Shown here: one piece after another, positions 44,512 to 51,789 of the stretch
Numbering within the stretch: the first letter of the stretch is position 1
Layout: the number at the start of each line of letters is the position of its first letter
Assembly (NCBI GenBank): GCA_021737405.1
Contig: JAIPEG010000019.1
Coordinates: 1 to 51,789, forward strand
Source of the DNA: Bacteriovoracaceae bacterium
GTDB taxonomy: Bacteria; Bdellovibrionota; Bacteriovoracia; Bacteriovoracales; Bacteriovoracaceae
DNA: 51,789 bases
Reading direction: 5' to 3'
Program-made: the position numbers and the translations under genes
The notes under the pieces: model-generated
What the model saw: only the letters and a program-made list of their open reading frames with translations
The model's database searches: none
Told to the model about the DNA's origin: nothing

Positions 44512-44930
44512 ATAATCTAAAAGAATTCTCTTTGAGTATTGAAGGGATAAGTATGTATCCCTATCTAAAGTCTGGTGATCGTATTTGGGTTGATCCGACA
44601 AGAATACCCAAGAAGGGAGATTTGATTTTATTTAAGTGTGAGAAAGAGTTGGTTGTTCATCGTTTTTTCGATGAGAATTTATTTAAAGGTGATTATCAAA
44701 AAAACTATGATCAAGAATTTGGGGATCATTACTCTCTACTAGGCACAGTCACTCATCATCATTATGAAAATAAAAAAATACTTATTTATGAGGGCTTTTT
44801 AAGAAGATTTCTTGTCGTTCTCTCTCAGCGAAATCATTATACAAAAAAAGCTACTCATCGTTTTTATTCAGCCGGGATTCGACTAGTAGGCCATTTGATA
44901 AGAGTTATCGAAGGCCGCAGCTTCATTTAG
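44508..44930 (+). CDS. S24/S26-family (signal peptidase-like) protease
   Basis: The 140-residue protein has SIEGISMYPYLKSGDRIWVDP, with nucleophile Ser15 in the G-x-SM-x-P motif. KKGDLILFKCEKELVVHRF follows, in which VHR takes the place of the Lys dyad partner seen in bacterial signal peptidase I. This is as in SipW/archaeal-type enzymes. No classic N-terminal membrane anchor is evident. The start overlaps the giant C25 gene stop (ATGA), so the two are co-translated. It could process the giant protein's sorting tail or the precursor leader; neither is shown. Such small S24 proteins are frequent companions of PqqD and nucleotidyltransferase genes in RiPP loci (general family knowledge). The stop overlaps the convergent nucleotidyltransferase gene by 8 bases. 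Confidence 0.8.
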   Translation: MNNLKEFSLSIEGISMYPYLKSGDRIWVDPTRIPKKGDLILFKCEKELVVHRFFDENLFKGDYQKNYDQEFGDHYSLLGTVTHHHYENKKILIYEGFLRRFLVVLSQRNHYTKKATHRFYSAGIRLVGHLIRVIEGRSFI

Positions 44931-45840
44931 CCTTTTTCCTCTCATGACGCCACCACTTTAGGTCATAAATGAATGCTTGGATTAAGGAATCTTTACAGAA
45001 ATGTTTAATAAAAAAATATCGATATTTAGTTTGCTGAGCCCTACAAAGGAATTTCTTATTAATTAAAACTTTAGTCATTAATTTTGTGTAAATTGAAGGT
45101 TTGAATGGAAGATCGATATTAAGTTTGAAATGATTTCTCACAAGTTCTATGGCAATTTCACAAGATCGCCAAACATGAGCATCAATAGCTTTTTTCTTAA
45201 CACTTGACCAATCGAAATCGACTTTTTTAAGAAGAAGATAGATATCTAGTAGCCAATGAAGGCTAATAAATGAATGTTGATAGCCTAGGTGCCCACATAG
45301 ATGAACAAATAAATCTTCATCCTTCAAATAATCAAATTTTTCAATTGCACTAGGTTGAGTTTCCCATTTATGACCACTCATCTCTTGATAAAATAGTCTT
45401 GTGTGTAACTCTACGACAAGTTCTAGGCCATAGTGATTTTTAAGAAATAGACTTTTAAATTGATTGGCACTCCATGTCTCACCAGTTATGTCAATGAATC
45501 CAATATTTAAAAAAAATTGTTTCCATTCATCTATTGATTCTTTTGAAACAAGAAGATCCAAGTCACCCATGAAGCGCTGGCCTTCAGAGGGATAAATGTG
45601 AGTAATTAGATGAGCTCCTTTGAGGATTGTGGCGTTTAAGCTCTGTGGGATTTTAAGTTCGTTTAAAAGTTCAAGATAGGCTAAATTTAGGACCCATTGA
45701 CTCTTAAAACTCTCTGGAAATGTATTTTTAAAATAACCTAATAATTTATTTTGCTCTAATATTTCATAAACATCTTTGTCGTATTCGTTAATCGTCTCAT
45801 ATACGAGAGAATCAAAGACAATTTTCTCTGGATTTCTCAT
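44923..45840 (-). CDS. Nucleotidyltransferase-fold protein (NTP_transf_5-like)
   Basis: About 305 residues from the ATG at 45840, which lies one base after the permease stop. A longer frame reaching 45951 would overlap the permease gene by 110 bases and is unlikely. The core ATILKGAHLITHIYPSEGQRFMGDLDLLV has the G-D-x-D pair of the family. HYGLELVVELHTRLF and a His-containing LFVHLCGHLGYQHSFISLHWLLDIYLLL follow, typical of the uncharacterised nucleotidyltransferase family PF14907. Members occur in lasso-peptide and PqqD-linked clusters, where they may adenylylate or otherwise tag a peptide. Third gene of the ABC operon. Confidence 0.82.
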   Translation of the reverse strand: MRNPEKIVFDSLVYETINEYDKDVYEILEQNKLLGYFKNTFPESFKSQWVLNLAYLELLNELKIPQSLNATILKGAHLITHIYPSEGQRFMGDLDLLVSKESIDEWKQFFLNIGFIDITGETWSANQFKSLFLKNHYGLELVVELHTRLFYQEMSGHKWETQPSAIEKFDYLKDEDLFVHLCGHLGYQHSFISLHWLLDIYLLLKKVDFDWSSVKKKAIDAHVWRSCEIAIELVRNHFKLNIDLPFKPSIYTKLMTKVLINKKFLCRAQQTKYRYFFIKHFCKDSLIQAFIYDLKWWRHERKKAK

Positions 45841-45841
45841 A

Positions 45842-46657
45842 TTATGTACCCAAAATGATTTGTTGGCCTTTTTCTTTATATCGATTGATTGAATAATTGA
45901 AGGCATAGAAAGAAGCCAATAGTAAAATAAGACCAGTAATAATGGCCACAAAACAAATGAGAAGAAGAGTGTACTCAGTGGTCTGTCCCTTTAAGATTTT
46001 CCTGGATTCTGATAGTAAAATAAAAAGGGGATTAGAGTAACTTAAAATTATCTTCAACCACAAAGGGAAAGCCTCAATAGGGAAATAAGCACCAGAAGCT
46101 ATTGAAAGAGTCCCAACAACAGAGCCAAGAAAAGTACCGCCCCTTTTAAATAGAATGAGAAAAGCTGAGGCAAGCATGCCAATACCAATAAAAATGAAGA
46201 GAAAGGATAGATTTAGGAAAATTATCTTTGAAACAGCGAAAATAGGATAATGAAAATCAAAGAAGAAATACAAAATGCCTATATCAAAGATGATGGTTAA
46301 ACTAGAGAGAAGGTAAGAAGAGAATCCCATCAAGATAATAGACTGATATAAAGGGGTTCTAGTGTTTAAAAGTGGGTCTAATATATTTTGCTGGATAATA
46401 GTTCTTGTCTGCTGTGTATATATGACCAGAGAGTCTGTAACGAAAAAAAGTACAAGTTCTCCCACCATGACGAATTCAAATAATGACCATGTAGAGTCTT
46501 TTTCAAAAATCATCTCATTAGGTAAAAATGCGTTAGCAGCATAATAATAGAAAAGAATATTTAAAAGACTTGAAAATAATCGACTAGGTAAAACGAATTT
46601 GTTGATAAAAATATTTCTCTTTTCTCTTAAGAAAAAGAAGATGATTGCTTTAAGCAC
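45842..46657 (-). CDS. ABC-2 type transporter permease
   Basis: The 271-residue protein has six hydrophobic segments in the ABC-2 layout, including LFEFVMVGELVLFFV, FLFIFIGIGMLASAFLILF, LGSVVGTLSIASGAYFPIEA with the conserved YFP turn, and LLLICFVAIITGLILLLASF. The GTG start abuts the ATPase stop directly (TAAGTG). It presumably forms a homodimeric export channel with the upstream ATPase. Likely cargo is the modified peptide, based only on neighbours. Confidence 0.87.
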   Translation of the reverse strand: MLKAIIFFFLREKRNIFINKFVLPSRLFSSLLNILFYYYAANAFLPNEMIFEKDSTWSLFEFVMVGELVLFFVTDSLVIYTQQTRTIIQQNILDPLLNTRTPLYQSIILMGFSSYLLSSLTIIFDIGILYFFFDFHYPIFAVSKIIFLNLSFLFIFIGIGMLASAFLILFKRGGTFLGSVVGTLSIASGAYFPIEAFPLWLKIILSYSNPLFILLSESRKILKGQTTEYTLLLICFVAIITGLILLLASFYAFNYSINRYKEKGQQIILGT

Positions 46658-47278
46658 TTAGTTTATCTCCCGGATCTCTCCATTGCTTAGTAAGAGCTTT
46701 TTAGTGAAAGATATATCTAATTCTTCATGAGAAGACATAATGACAAGATGATTCTTTTTCAGTTCATCCAGGACTTCATAGAATATTTTTTTTCCGGCCT
46801 TATCAATACTATTGAGTGGTTCATCTAATATATAGACTTCAGCTTTCTTCGATAAGGTTCTTAAAAAATTAATGATTTGTTTCATTCCAGTAGAGGACTT
46901 AAAAAATCTGGTATTAAGAGCTTCTTGGAAAATTGGGTGTTTCTGTAAAATTGTCTCAAAGGGAATTTCGTTTGTTTTTTCAAAATTTAATCTATTGAAA
47001 AGCAAAAGGGTCTCTTCCCCAGTAAGGTTTAGAAATGAACTGTTCGCTTCTGCTGGCATATAGCTCACCATTTTATCGGTAAAAGGGATATGGTTAAAGT
47101 TTATGTTACCCTCTTTAATTGTGATGAGATGGCTTAATATCCTAAAAAGAGTTGTCTTACCGCTTCCATTTGATCCCTGTAGATGGACCAAACCAGTCAT
47201 AGGTAATGAAAGAGAAAGGCCTTTAAATATTTCATGACCATTTGGGTATGAGAATGATATTTTTTCTAAGGATAACAT
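46658..47278 (-). CDS. ABC transporter ATP-binding protein
   Basis: The 206-residue stand-alone ATPase has Walker A GSNGSGKTT (residues 35-43) and Walker B VYILDEP. The H-loop is MSSHEE. The signature is degenerate: SSTGMKQ in place of LSGGQ. The pattern IPFTDKMVSYMPAEANSS contains the Q-loop region, though the usual Gln is not obvious. It is the first gene of the minus-strand operon ATPase, permease, nucleotidyltransferase. A TATACT (47290-47285) sits 6 bases before the ATG, so transcription may start almost at the start codon. It divergently flanks the bicupin gene. Confidence 0.9.
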   Translation of the reverse strand: MLSLEKISFSYPNGHEIFKGLSLSLPMTGLVHLQGSNGSGKTTLFRILSHLITIKEGNINFNHIPFTDKMVSYMPAEANSSFLNLTGEETLLLFNRLNFEKTNEIPFETILQKHPIFQEALNTRFFKSSTGMKQIINFLRTLSKKAEVYILDEPLNSIDKAGKKIFYEVLDELKKNHLVIMSSHEELDISFTKKLLLSNGEIREIN

Positions 47279-47344
47279 CTCTATAGTATAAAAGATTTTG
47301 GTAATGTGTGCAGATAATGCTAATGATTAATCGGAGTCGATTTT

Positions 47345-48313
47345 ATGAAAAGTGAGTTAATTGGTAAGGATATTCAAATTACAACACCTATAAACTCAAA
47401 TATCGGCCATTTTTCCTCTTTTTATGACCGAAAAGCCTATGCCTATTATCCCCAGTCAGATGAAACCTTCACTTATGGCACAAATCTGGGAGCAAATCTT
47501 GCTCTTGAGAGAATCGCTTTTCACCATGAACTACTTGCACCCGGCAAAAGAAGTTCTTGGCCACATGCTCACTCCCACGAAGAGGAATTGGTCTATATCT
47601 TTAAGGGGAAACCAAAAGTCATCGTTAATGGTGAATCTCGTGCTTTAAGTCCTGGAGACTTTCTCTTCTTTAAAGCAGGCACAGGCTGGGCCCATACCCT
47701 TCAAAATGATACCTTGGATTCTTGTGAGATTTTTGTTCTAGGAGAGCAGAAGAACTCCTTAGATAAAGTATTCTATCCCGAGCATCCTGAAAGAAACGAG
47801 CAGTGCCAAAAAGAGGGATCTCTTTGGGAAAACTATGCTACTAGTCCTGTTATTTGGGATCAGATCCTCTGCTCTTATGAAGAAGTCCCTTGGGAAGAAT
47901 TTTCTGGAAACAAGGAAGAGGATCGCGTTTTTGGGCGAATCAAAGATTTTGCCAGGCATATGGGTGCCTTGAAGGTTGCCTTTAAAATCGTAGAGCTTCC
48001 CGCAAAGATGCGCTCAAGTTATCCACATGCTGAACTACTTGAAGAGGAATTTGTTTATATCTTAGAGGGGGCGCCTAATTGCCTTTACCACGACAAGGAA
48101 ATTCCCCTAAAGGAGCTTTCGGCCGTGGCCTTTCCTTCAGGGACTGGCCTGGTTCACACTATCGACAATCAAACTTCAGAAAAATCTGTCATGATTTTCT
48201 CCGGAGAGCTAAGTAAGCCTGGAAATAAATACTTCTATCCTCAAAATCCAGAACTCTTAGAAGAACATAAGGATTATTGGTGGGAGAATCCACCTAATCC
48301 AGCTCACAAGTAA
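47345..48313 (+). CDS. Bicupin domain protein
   Basis: The 322-residue cytoplasmic protein has two cupin barrels. The first has SSWPHAHSHEEELVYIFKG and SPGDFLFFKAGTGWAHTL, with a full His/Glu metal set. The second has SSYPHAELLEEEFVYILEG and SGTGLVHTI, where one metal His is replaced, so it may be structural. Each is followed by a FYPEHPE/FYPQNPE-like segment, indicating internal duplication. Cupin metal enzymes act on sugars or small organic acids; the substrate is unknown. A GGAG site lies at 47332-47335. The end overlaps the convergent secreted-protein gene by 20 bases. Confidence 0.88.
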   Translation: MKSELIGKDIQITTPINSNIGHFSSFYDRKAYAYYPQSDETFTYGTNLGANLALERIAFHHELLAPGKRSSWPHAHSHEEELVYIFKGKPKVIVNGESRALSPGDFLFFKAGTGWAHTLQNDTLDSCEIFVLGEQKNSLDKVFYPEHPERNEQCQKEGSLWENYATSPVIWDQILCSYEEVPWEEFSGNKEEDRVFGRIKDFARHMGALKVAFKIVELPAKMRSSYPHAELLEEEFVYILEGAPNCLYHDKEIPLKELSAVAFPSGTGLVHTIDNQTSEKSVMIFSGELSKPGNKYFYPQNPELLEEHKDYWWENPPNPAHK

Positions 48314-49319
48314 GTTGTTTACCCATCCAATCACCTAAAATAATGAGCTGATTATCCTCACTTCTCATCCAAGCCTTCATGGTTGGTGAAAGTGCTATGG
48401 CAAAGCTGTTAAGTTTTAAAATGGGAAGGAAAGAAGTGACCTTATTAAGAGCACTGTGCTTCTCTTTTGAAGTCATCGTGGCAAAAGGATTTTCTTTAGG
48501 GCCTTGAGTGAGTTTTTGGCGCATACCAATTCCTTCTGGAAACTTATCAAGTCGAATCAGTAAGTGAGCCATCTGGCCAAAGCTATCTCCTCCTCGTCCT
48601 GAGTTTAGTTGACAGCTTCCCGTCAGCGCTTTTCCGACGAACTTTTCTAGGTCTACGCTATTAAGTTCATGGTACGCCTTCATCGTATCGATTGCCTTTG
48701 GAGCACAACGATACGCAAAATCACAAAAATCTTCACCAAAGGATACGGGGATTCCCTCTTCAGAAGGCGTCTCTTTTCTCTCACTATTTTTTTTCATCAG
48801 GCAGTGATAGGATTCACTTCCTTTTTTCCCAACAACGGCCAATTGATCATTATCCAGATCACTAACGTAGATATGATGAAAGGAGTCGGGTTGTTCAACT
48901 CTCAGCTTATTAAATGAATAGTTTTTGGCGCTGAATAATTCTTGCTCAGGTTCTAAATGAAAGCCCCCACTAGATTTTTGCATGGCCTCAATTGTAGTGT
49001 AGCGGTAGGGGTTCCAACCACTTTCCATCTCTGGTAAGTAGTTCACAAAATTTGTCCCAAAGTGAAGAGCCCCCCCGAGATTATCAAGGAGAAGAAGGCC
49101 CATGCTCTTTTTAATCGTCCCTTCTAGATATGATTCACAAGCTCCGTGGTAAACCGTGCTCTTTGTCTCGCTCTTGAGAGCACTGCCCTTTTTGAAGCTT
49201 TGAGTGACTTGGTCTATATAGGGGGAGCATGTTTTTGAAAAACACTCATTTATTGGACTAGCATTAAGACCGATTTGGCCCAAAATAAAAAGAGAGAGAG
49301 CGGCTTTCTTACTAATCAT
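48294..49319 (-). CDS. Secreted protein of unknown function
   Basis: The 341-residue protein has a signal peptide (about residues 1-20, KAALSLFILGQIGLNA). The mature part has about nine Cys (ECF, TCSP, ACES, HCLM, FCDF, RCAP, SCQL and a final TCELD) and no recognised family. A stretch around residues 225-250 (SCQLNSGRGGDSFGQMAHLLIRLDK) is the most distinctive. It shares its 3' end with the bicupin gene. The 171-bp upstream gap before the subtilisin gene contains no credible gene. Confidence 0.78.
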   Translation of the reverse strand: MISKKAALSLFILGQIGLNASPINECFSKTCSPYIDQVTQSFKKGSALKSETKSTVYHGACESYLEGTIKKSMGLLLLDNLGGALHFGTNFVNYLPEMESGWNPYRYTTIEAMQKSSGGFHLEPEQELFSAKNYSFNKLRVEQPDSFHHIYVSDLDNDQLAVVGKKGSESYHCLMKKNSERKETPSEEGIPVSFGEDFCDFAYRCAPKAIDTMKAYHELNSVDLEKFVGKALTGSCQLNSGRGGDSFGQMAHLLIRLDKFPEGIGMRQKLTQGPKENPFATMTSKEKHSALNKVTSFLPILKLNSFAIALSPTMKAWMRSEDNQLIILGDWMGKQLTCELD

Positions 49320-49490
49320 AAATAGATCCTTAAAACTAATTCAAAATGAGTTGGCATTTTGTCATACGTTGTCCATTTGAAGGCCTAAAGCGTAAAGTTT
49401 ACAAAGTGTTACGAACTTAACACCTGCTGTATATTTTTCAAATAAATGATCTATTAAGTCCTTTAGAGCTATTCTAGGGCATCTCTGACC

Positions 49491-51224
49491 ATGGATTATA
49501 TGAACTTTACGATACTTTTCATAATCAGTACTCTGTCTTTCTCGAGCGTTCTCGCCCAAGATCATTCTTGCTTTACACGCTATGAAGAGAGTCAATACAG
49601 CTACAAGGTGAATGTTTGCGACGACGCCGGTGAGCTTCTCTCTATAAGAGAATTCTTCGCTGATAGCGAAAAGCTTTCAAATGAGTCTTTCTATAATAAG
49701 TCCGGTCTCGTCATTAAGAAGATTGGCCACTCAACAGCAGGTGACTTCTATGTGAAATTTTTTGAACATCTAGGAGATTCAGTTGTTGAAACCCTTTATG
49801 AGAAAAATAGTCTAACAAAAATTAAGCAGAAGACTGAATCCAATAAGTTAGCTAATAAGAAGACAAGGTTTTGGAAATATGAAGAGGGAAAACTTCAGTG
49901 GATTGACTCTTTTAAAATTCCTAATGAGAAGCAGATCATTTCGCGCGAATTTATTGAAGAAAAAGTGACTTATATCTTTAAATACAAAGACCAATCTCGC
50001 TATGGCGATGAGGTCGAGAGTTTTGAAATTAGAGATGTAAACAATGATTTGATCGGGAATTATAGTTACGAATTCGATGGTGATATTGAATCGATTCTCT
50101 TCTCTCAGTTTAAAGGTCATGAATTATCAAAAAAGCTGGCACAGTTTGGAGATCAAGATAGGGTCCCTTTTGCGATTATTGATTCGGGCTTTGATCTCTC
50201 TCACCCCACCATTACGCCTTTTCTAATGAATCATAAGGAAGAGAGATGGGGAGAAGTTGACGAGGACGGAAATGGTCTGGCAGGTGATATTTTTGGCTGG
50301 AGTTATAACAACCTAGGAACACAAAGTGCCAACATAAATGAGCCCGTTATTATTGGTGGTTTTAAACCCTTTCCTATTTCTCACGGAACTCATGTGGCCT
50401 CAATTGCCATGAAGGGGAATATTAAAGCTTCTATGATAGGCTTTTCTGGTGATGTTTCTCAGCCAAAGTATCTCGATATTGTCTCTCGTGAACTTTATGA
50501 AAAAGGCATTCGCGCCGCTAATATGAGCTGGGGCTTTAAAGAGCTTGGTGCGCCGTTTACACCACCAGCAGCTTCTTACGAAGCCTTAAAGCGTTTAATT
50601 ACCAATAACCCGGAGACTCTCTTTCATGTAGCCGCTGGAAATAATGCCTGGGACTTAGAAGGTAAATACAAAGATTACCCGGCCTCTTATGCTTACAGCA
50701 ATCTCTTTGTGATCGGCTCTTTAAATGAGGACGACTATAATTGGAGTGACGCCAATAATTTAAAACCTGCTCTTTATAAAAATAACCTTGGAAGTAATAT
50801 TGGCGTGGTTTCAGTCGATGCCTTCGCTCCTGGAAAAGACGTTGACGGCGCTCGCCTAGGTGGAGGGATGATTAGAAAAAGTGGAACCTCTATGGCCTCC
50901 CCCTATGCTATGAATTCAACGATTGCCGTTATGCTTGAGCTTCCAAATTATTCCGCCTTAAAAATTAAAGAGCTCATGTTAAAGACCGTAGGTTTTGGTC
51001 CTAAAGACTTGCCATGTGTCAGCAAGGGCTTTATTCATCCCGTAAGATCCTTGGCGGTGGCCAAAATCTTAAAAGAAATTGGAACTCTCACTATTGAAGA
51101 GGCCATTACGCGTTATAATTTATCAAATAAGTTTCTCTATAAGGGAGAAGTCACCAAGACTAAATCACAACTTCAAACAATCTGGTCAGCTATAGATATG
51201 TCCCTCGCCATAAATCGCGATTAG
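49491..51224 (+). CDS. Secreted subtilisin-like serine protease (S8)
   Basis: The 577-residue protein has a signal peptide (hydrophobic MNFTILFIISTLSFSSVLA; ATG 49491 or 49500). Residues about 25-215 are a beta-rich non-protease region that looks like MORN/toxin-repeat-type strands (YRYEESQYSYKVNVCDDAG-like, then EGKLQWIDSFKIPNEKQII). The S8 domain has the intact triad: Asp231 (AIIDSGFD), His298 (HGTHVASIA) and Ser467 (GTSMASPYA), plus the oxyanion Asn in VAAGNNAWD. A C-terminal helical piece of about 60 residues follows. Export and intact triad predict an active extracellular or periplasmic protease, plausible for prey digestion. Confidence 0.92.
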   Translation: MDYMNFTILFIISTLSFSSVLAQDHSCFTRYEESQYSYKVNVCDDAGELLSIREFFADSEKLSNESFYNKSGLVIKKIGHSTAGDFYVKFFEHLGDSVVETLYEKNSLTKIKQKTESNKLANKKTRFWKYEEGKLQWIDSFKIPNEKQIISREFIEEKVTYIFKYKDQSRYGDEVESFEIRDVNNDLIGNYSYEFDGDIESILFSQFKGHELSKKLAQFGDQDRVPFAIIDSGFDLSHPTITPFLMNHKEERWGEVDEDGNGLAGDIFGWSYNNLGTQSANINEPVIIGGFKPFPISHGTHVASIAMKGNIKASMIGFSGDVSQPKYLDIVSRELYEKGIRAANMSWGFKELGAPFTPPAASYEALKRLITNNPETLFHVAAGNNAWDLEGKYKDYPASYAYSNLFVIGSLNEDDYNWSDANNLKPALYKNNLGSNIGVVSVDAFAPGKDVDGARLGGGMIRKSGTSMASPYAMNSTIAVMLELPNYSALKIKELMLKTVGFGPKDLPCVSKGFIHPVRSLAVAKILKEIGTLTIEEAITRYNLSNKFLYKGEVTKTKSQLQTIWSAIDMSLAINRD

Positions 51225-51302
51225 TCCTTTTTAATTGTTATTCATTGATTTTGGCGCCCTTAGTGCTAATCTACTCCCGTTCATCATTTAACAGGAGTAC
51301 AA

Positions 51303-51789
51303 ATGAGCACTGAAGCACTTTTTAGAGAATTAAAAATCGGAAATATGACCCTAAAAAATCGTATCGTTCTAGCCCCTTTGACAAGAGGAAGGGCTGGTGA
51401 GACGCGCGTGCCAAATGATCTAATGGGTGAATACTATCATCAAAGATCTGGTGCCGGTCTAATGATTACTGAAGCCACCGTTATCTCGGCCCAAGGTAAT
51501 GGCTGGATTGATTCACCTGGTATTTATACAGATGAAATGCAGGCGGGCTGGAAAAAGATCAATGACCGCATAAAAGACACTGAGTCTTATCTCTTTCTTC
51601 AGCTTTGGCATATGGGCCGCGCTTCTCATAGTGATTTTCATAATGGAGAGTTACCGGTGTCAGCAAGTGCCGTGAAACTCATTGGTGACCAAATTCACAC
51701 CCCAAAAGGGAAGAAAGATTACGAGATTCCTCGTGCCCTAGAGACCGCCGAAGTGAAGGCCGTTGTTCAAGACTATAAAAGAGCAGCAG
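51303..51789 (+). CDS. Old Yellow Enzyme family NADH:flavin oxidoreductase (5' part)
   Basis: The 162 residues before the window edge show the N-terminal half of an FMN barrel. ALFRELKIGNMTLKNRIVLAPLTRGRA comes first, then AGLMITEATVISAQGNGW and LFLQLWHMGRASHSDF. LPVSASAVKL follows. This is the alkene reductase (NemA/OYE) type that reduces activated C=C bonds or nitro groups with NAD(P)H. An AGGAG site at 51292-51296 supports the start. A weak sigma-54-like spacing, TGGC-N8-GTGCT, lies at 51252-51267. The gene continues beyond 51789. Confidence 0.93.
   Translation, partial: MSTEALFRELKIGNMTLKNRIVLAPLTRGRAGETRVPNDLMGEYYHQRSGAGLMITEATVISAQGNGWIDSPGIYTDEMQAGWKKINDRIKDTESYLFLQLWHMGRASHSDFHNGELPVSASAVKLIGDQIHTPKGKKDYEIPRALETAEVKAVVQDYKRAA

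Noticed and set aside
45841..45951. N-terminal extension of the nucleotidyltransferase with a hydrophobic segment
   Set aside because: It lies in the 3' end of the permease gene in another frame; the ATG at 45840 one base after the permease stop is the better start.
49362..49595. 77-residue minus-strand open frame overlapping the subtilisin signal peptide
   Set aside because: No ribosome site, no signal or domain, and mostly antisense to the start of a well-supported gene.
51252..51267. Sigma-54-like site before the Old Yellow Enzyme gene
   Set aside because: GG-GC spacing is right, but the -12 half is GTGCT and the -24 half departs from TGGCAC, so I note it only in the gene entry.

Overview
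The window looks like chromosomal DNA of a low-GC (roughly 40% by eye) Gram-negative bacterium, most likely a Bdellovibrionota member of the Bacteriovorax/Halobacteriovorax type. This is inferred from the large number of signal-peptide proteins without recognisable families, a TIGR02147-type regulator, and an ImuB/DnaE2 cassette beside ordinary housekeeping genes. Nothing here is a direct taxonomic marker, and no phage or insertion-sequence genes were seen.

Layout. 1-5,000: tRNA-Pro(GGG), an unusual fusion of an AlkC DNA glycosylase with a GIY-YIG nuclease, a YihY/BrkB membrane protein, a small DUF5522-type Cys protein and a FadD acyl-CoA ligase. 5,000-22,300: a block of very large secreted or membrane proteins of unknown function (1555, 1402, 741 and 684 residues). 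It also holds a secreted endonuclease/exonuclease/phosphatase-fold enzyme, YqeY and CreA. The first large gene is preceded by a good sigma-54 type site, and the last carries a fresh-looking 177-bp in-frame tandem repeat. 22,300-31,800: a TIGR02147 regulator, small secreted proteins, a decayed response-regulator pseudogene, two secreted HExxH proteins, and an imuB-dnaE2 mutasome operon with a TTAC-N7-TTAC direct repeat in its promoter.

31,831-47,278 is the most interesting region: a probable uncharacterised RiPP (ribosomally made, modified peptide) locus. A tight minus-strand operon encodes a 56-residue peptide with a leader-like N-terminus, two core Cys and a C-terminal Ser. It is followed by an HPr-kinase-like protein, a PqqD-like recognition element and a radical SAM/SPASM enzyme. 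A 3319-residue gingipain-like (C25) surface protease is transcribed divergently and translationally coupled to a small S24/S26 (signal-peptidase-like) protease. On the far side a second minus-strand operon encodes an ABC ATPase, an ABC-2 permease and a nucleotidyltransferase-fold protein. HPrK-like kinases, PqqD proteins and nucleotidyltransferases are known tailoring or recognition partners in lasso-peptide and related clusters. Seeing them with a radical SAM enzyme, and next to a giant C25 protease, is the main novelty candidate.

47,345-51,789: a bicupin, an unknown secreted protein, a secreted subtilisin (S8) and the 5' part of an Old Yellow Enzyme type reductase cut by the window edge. 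All functional calls come from reading motifs by eye; no database search was run.
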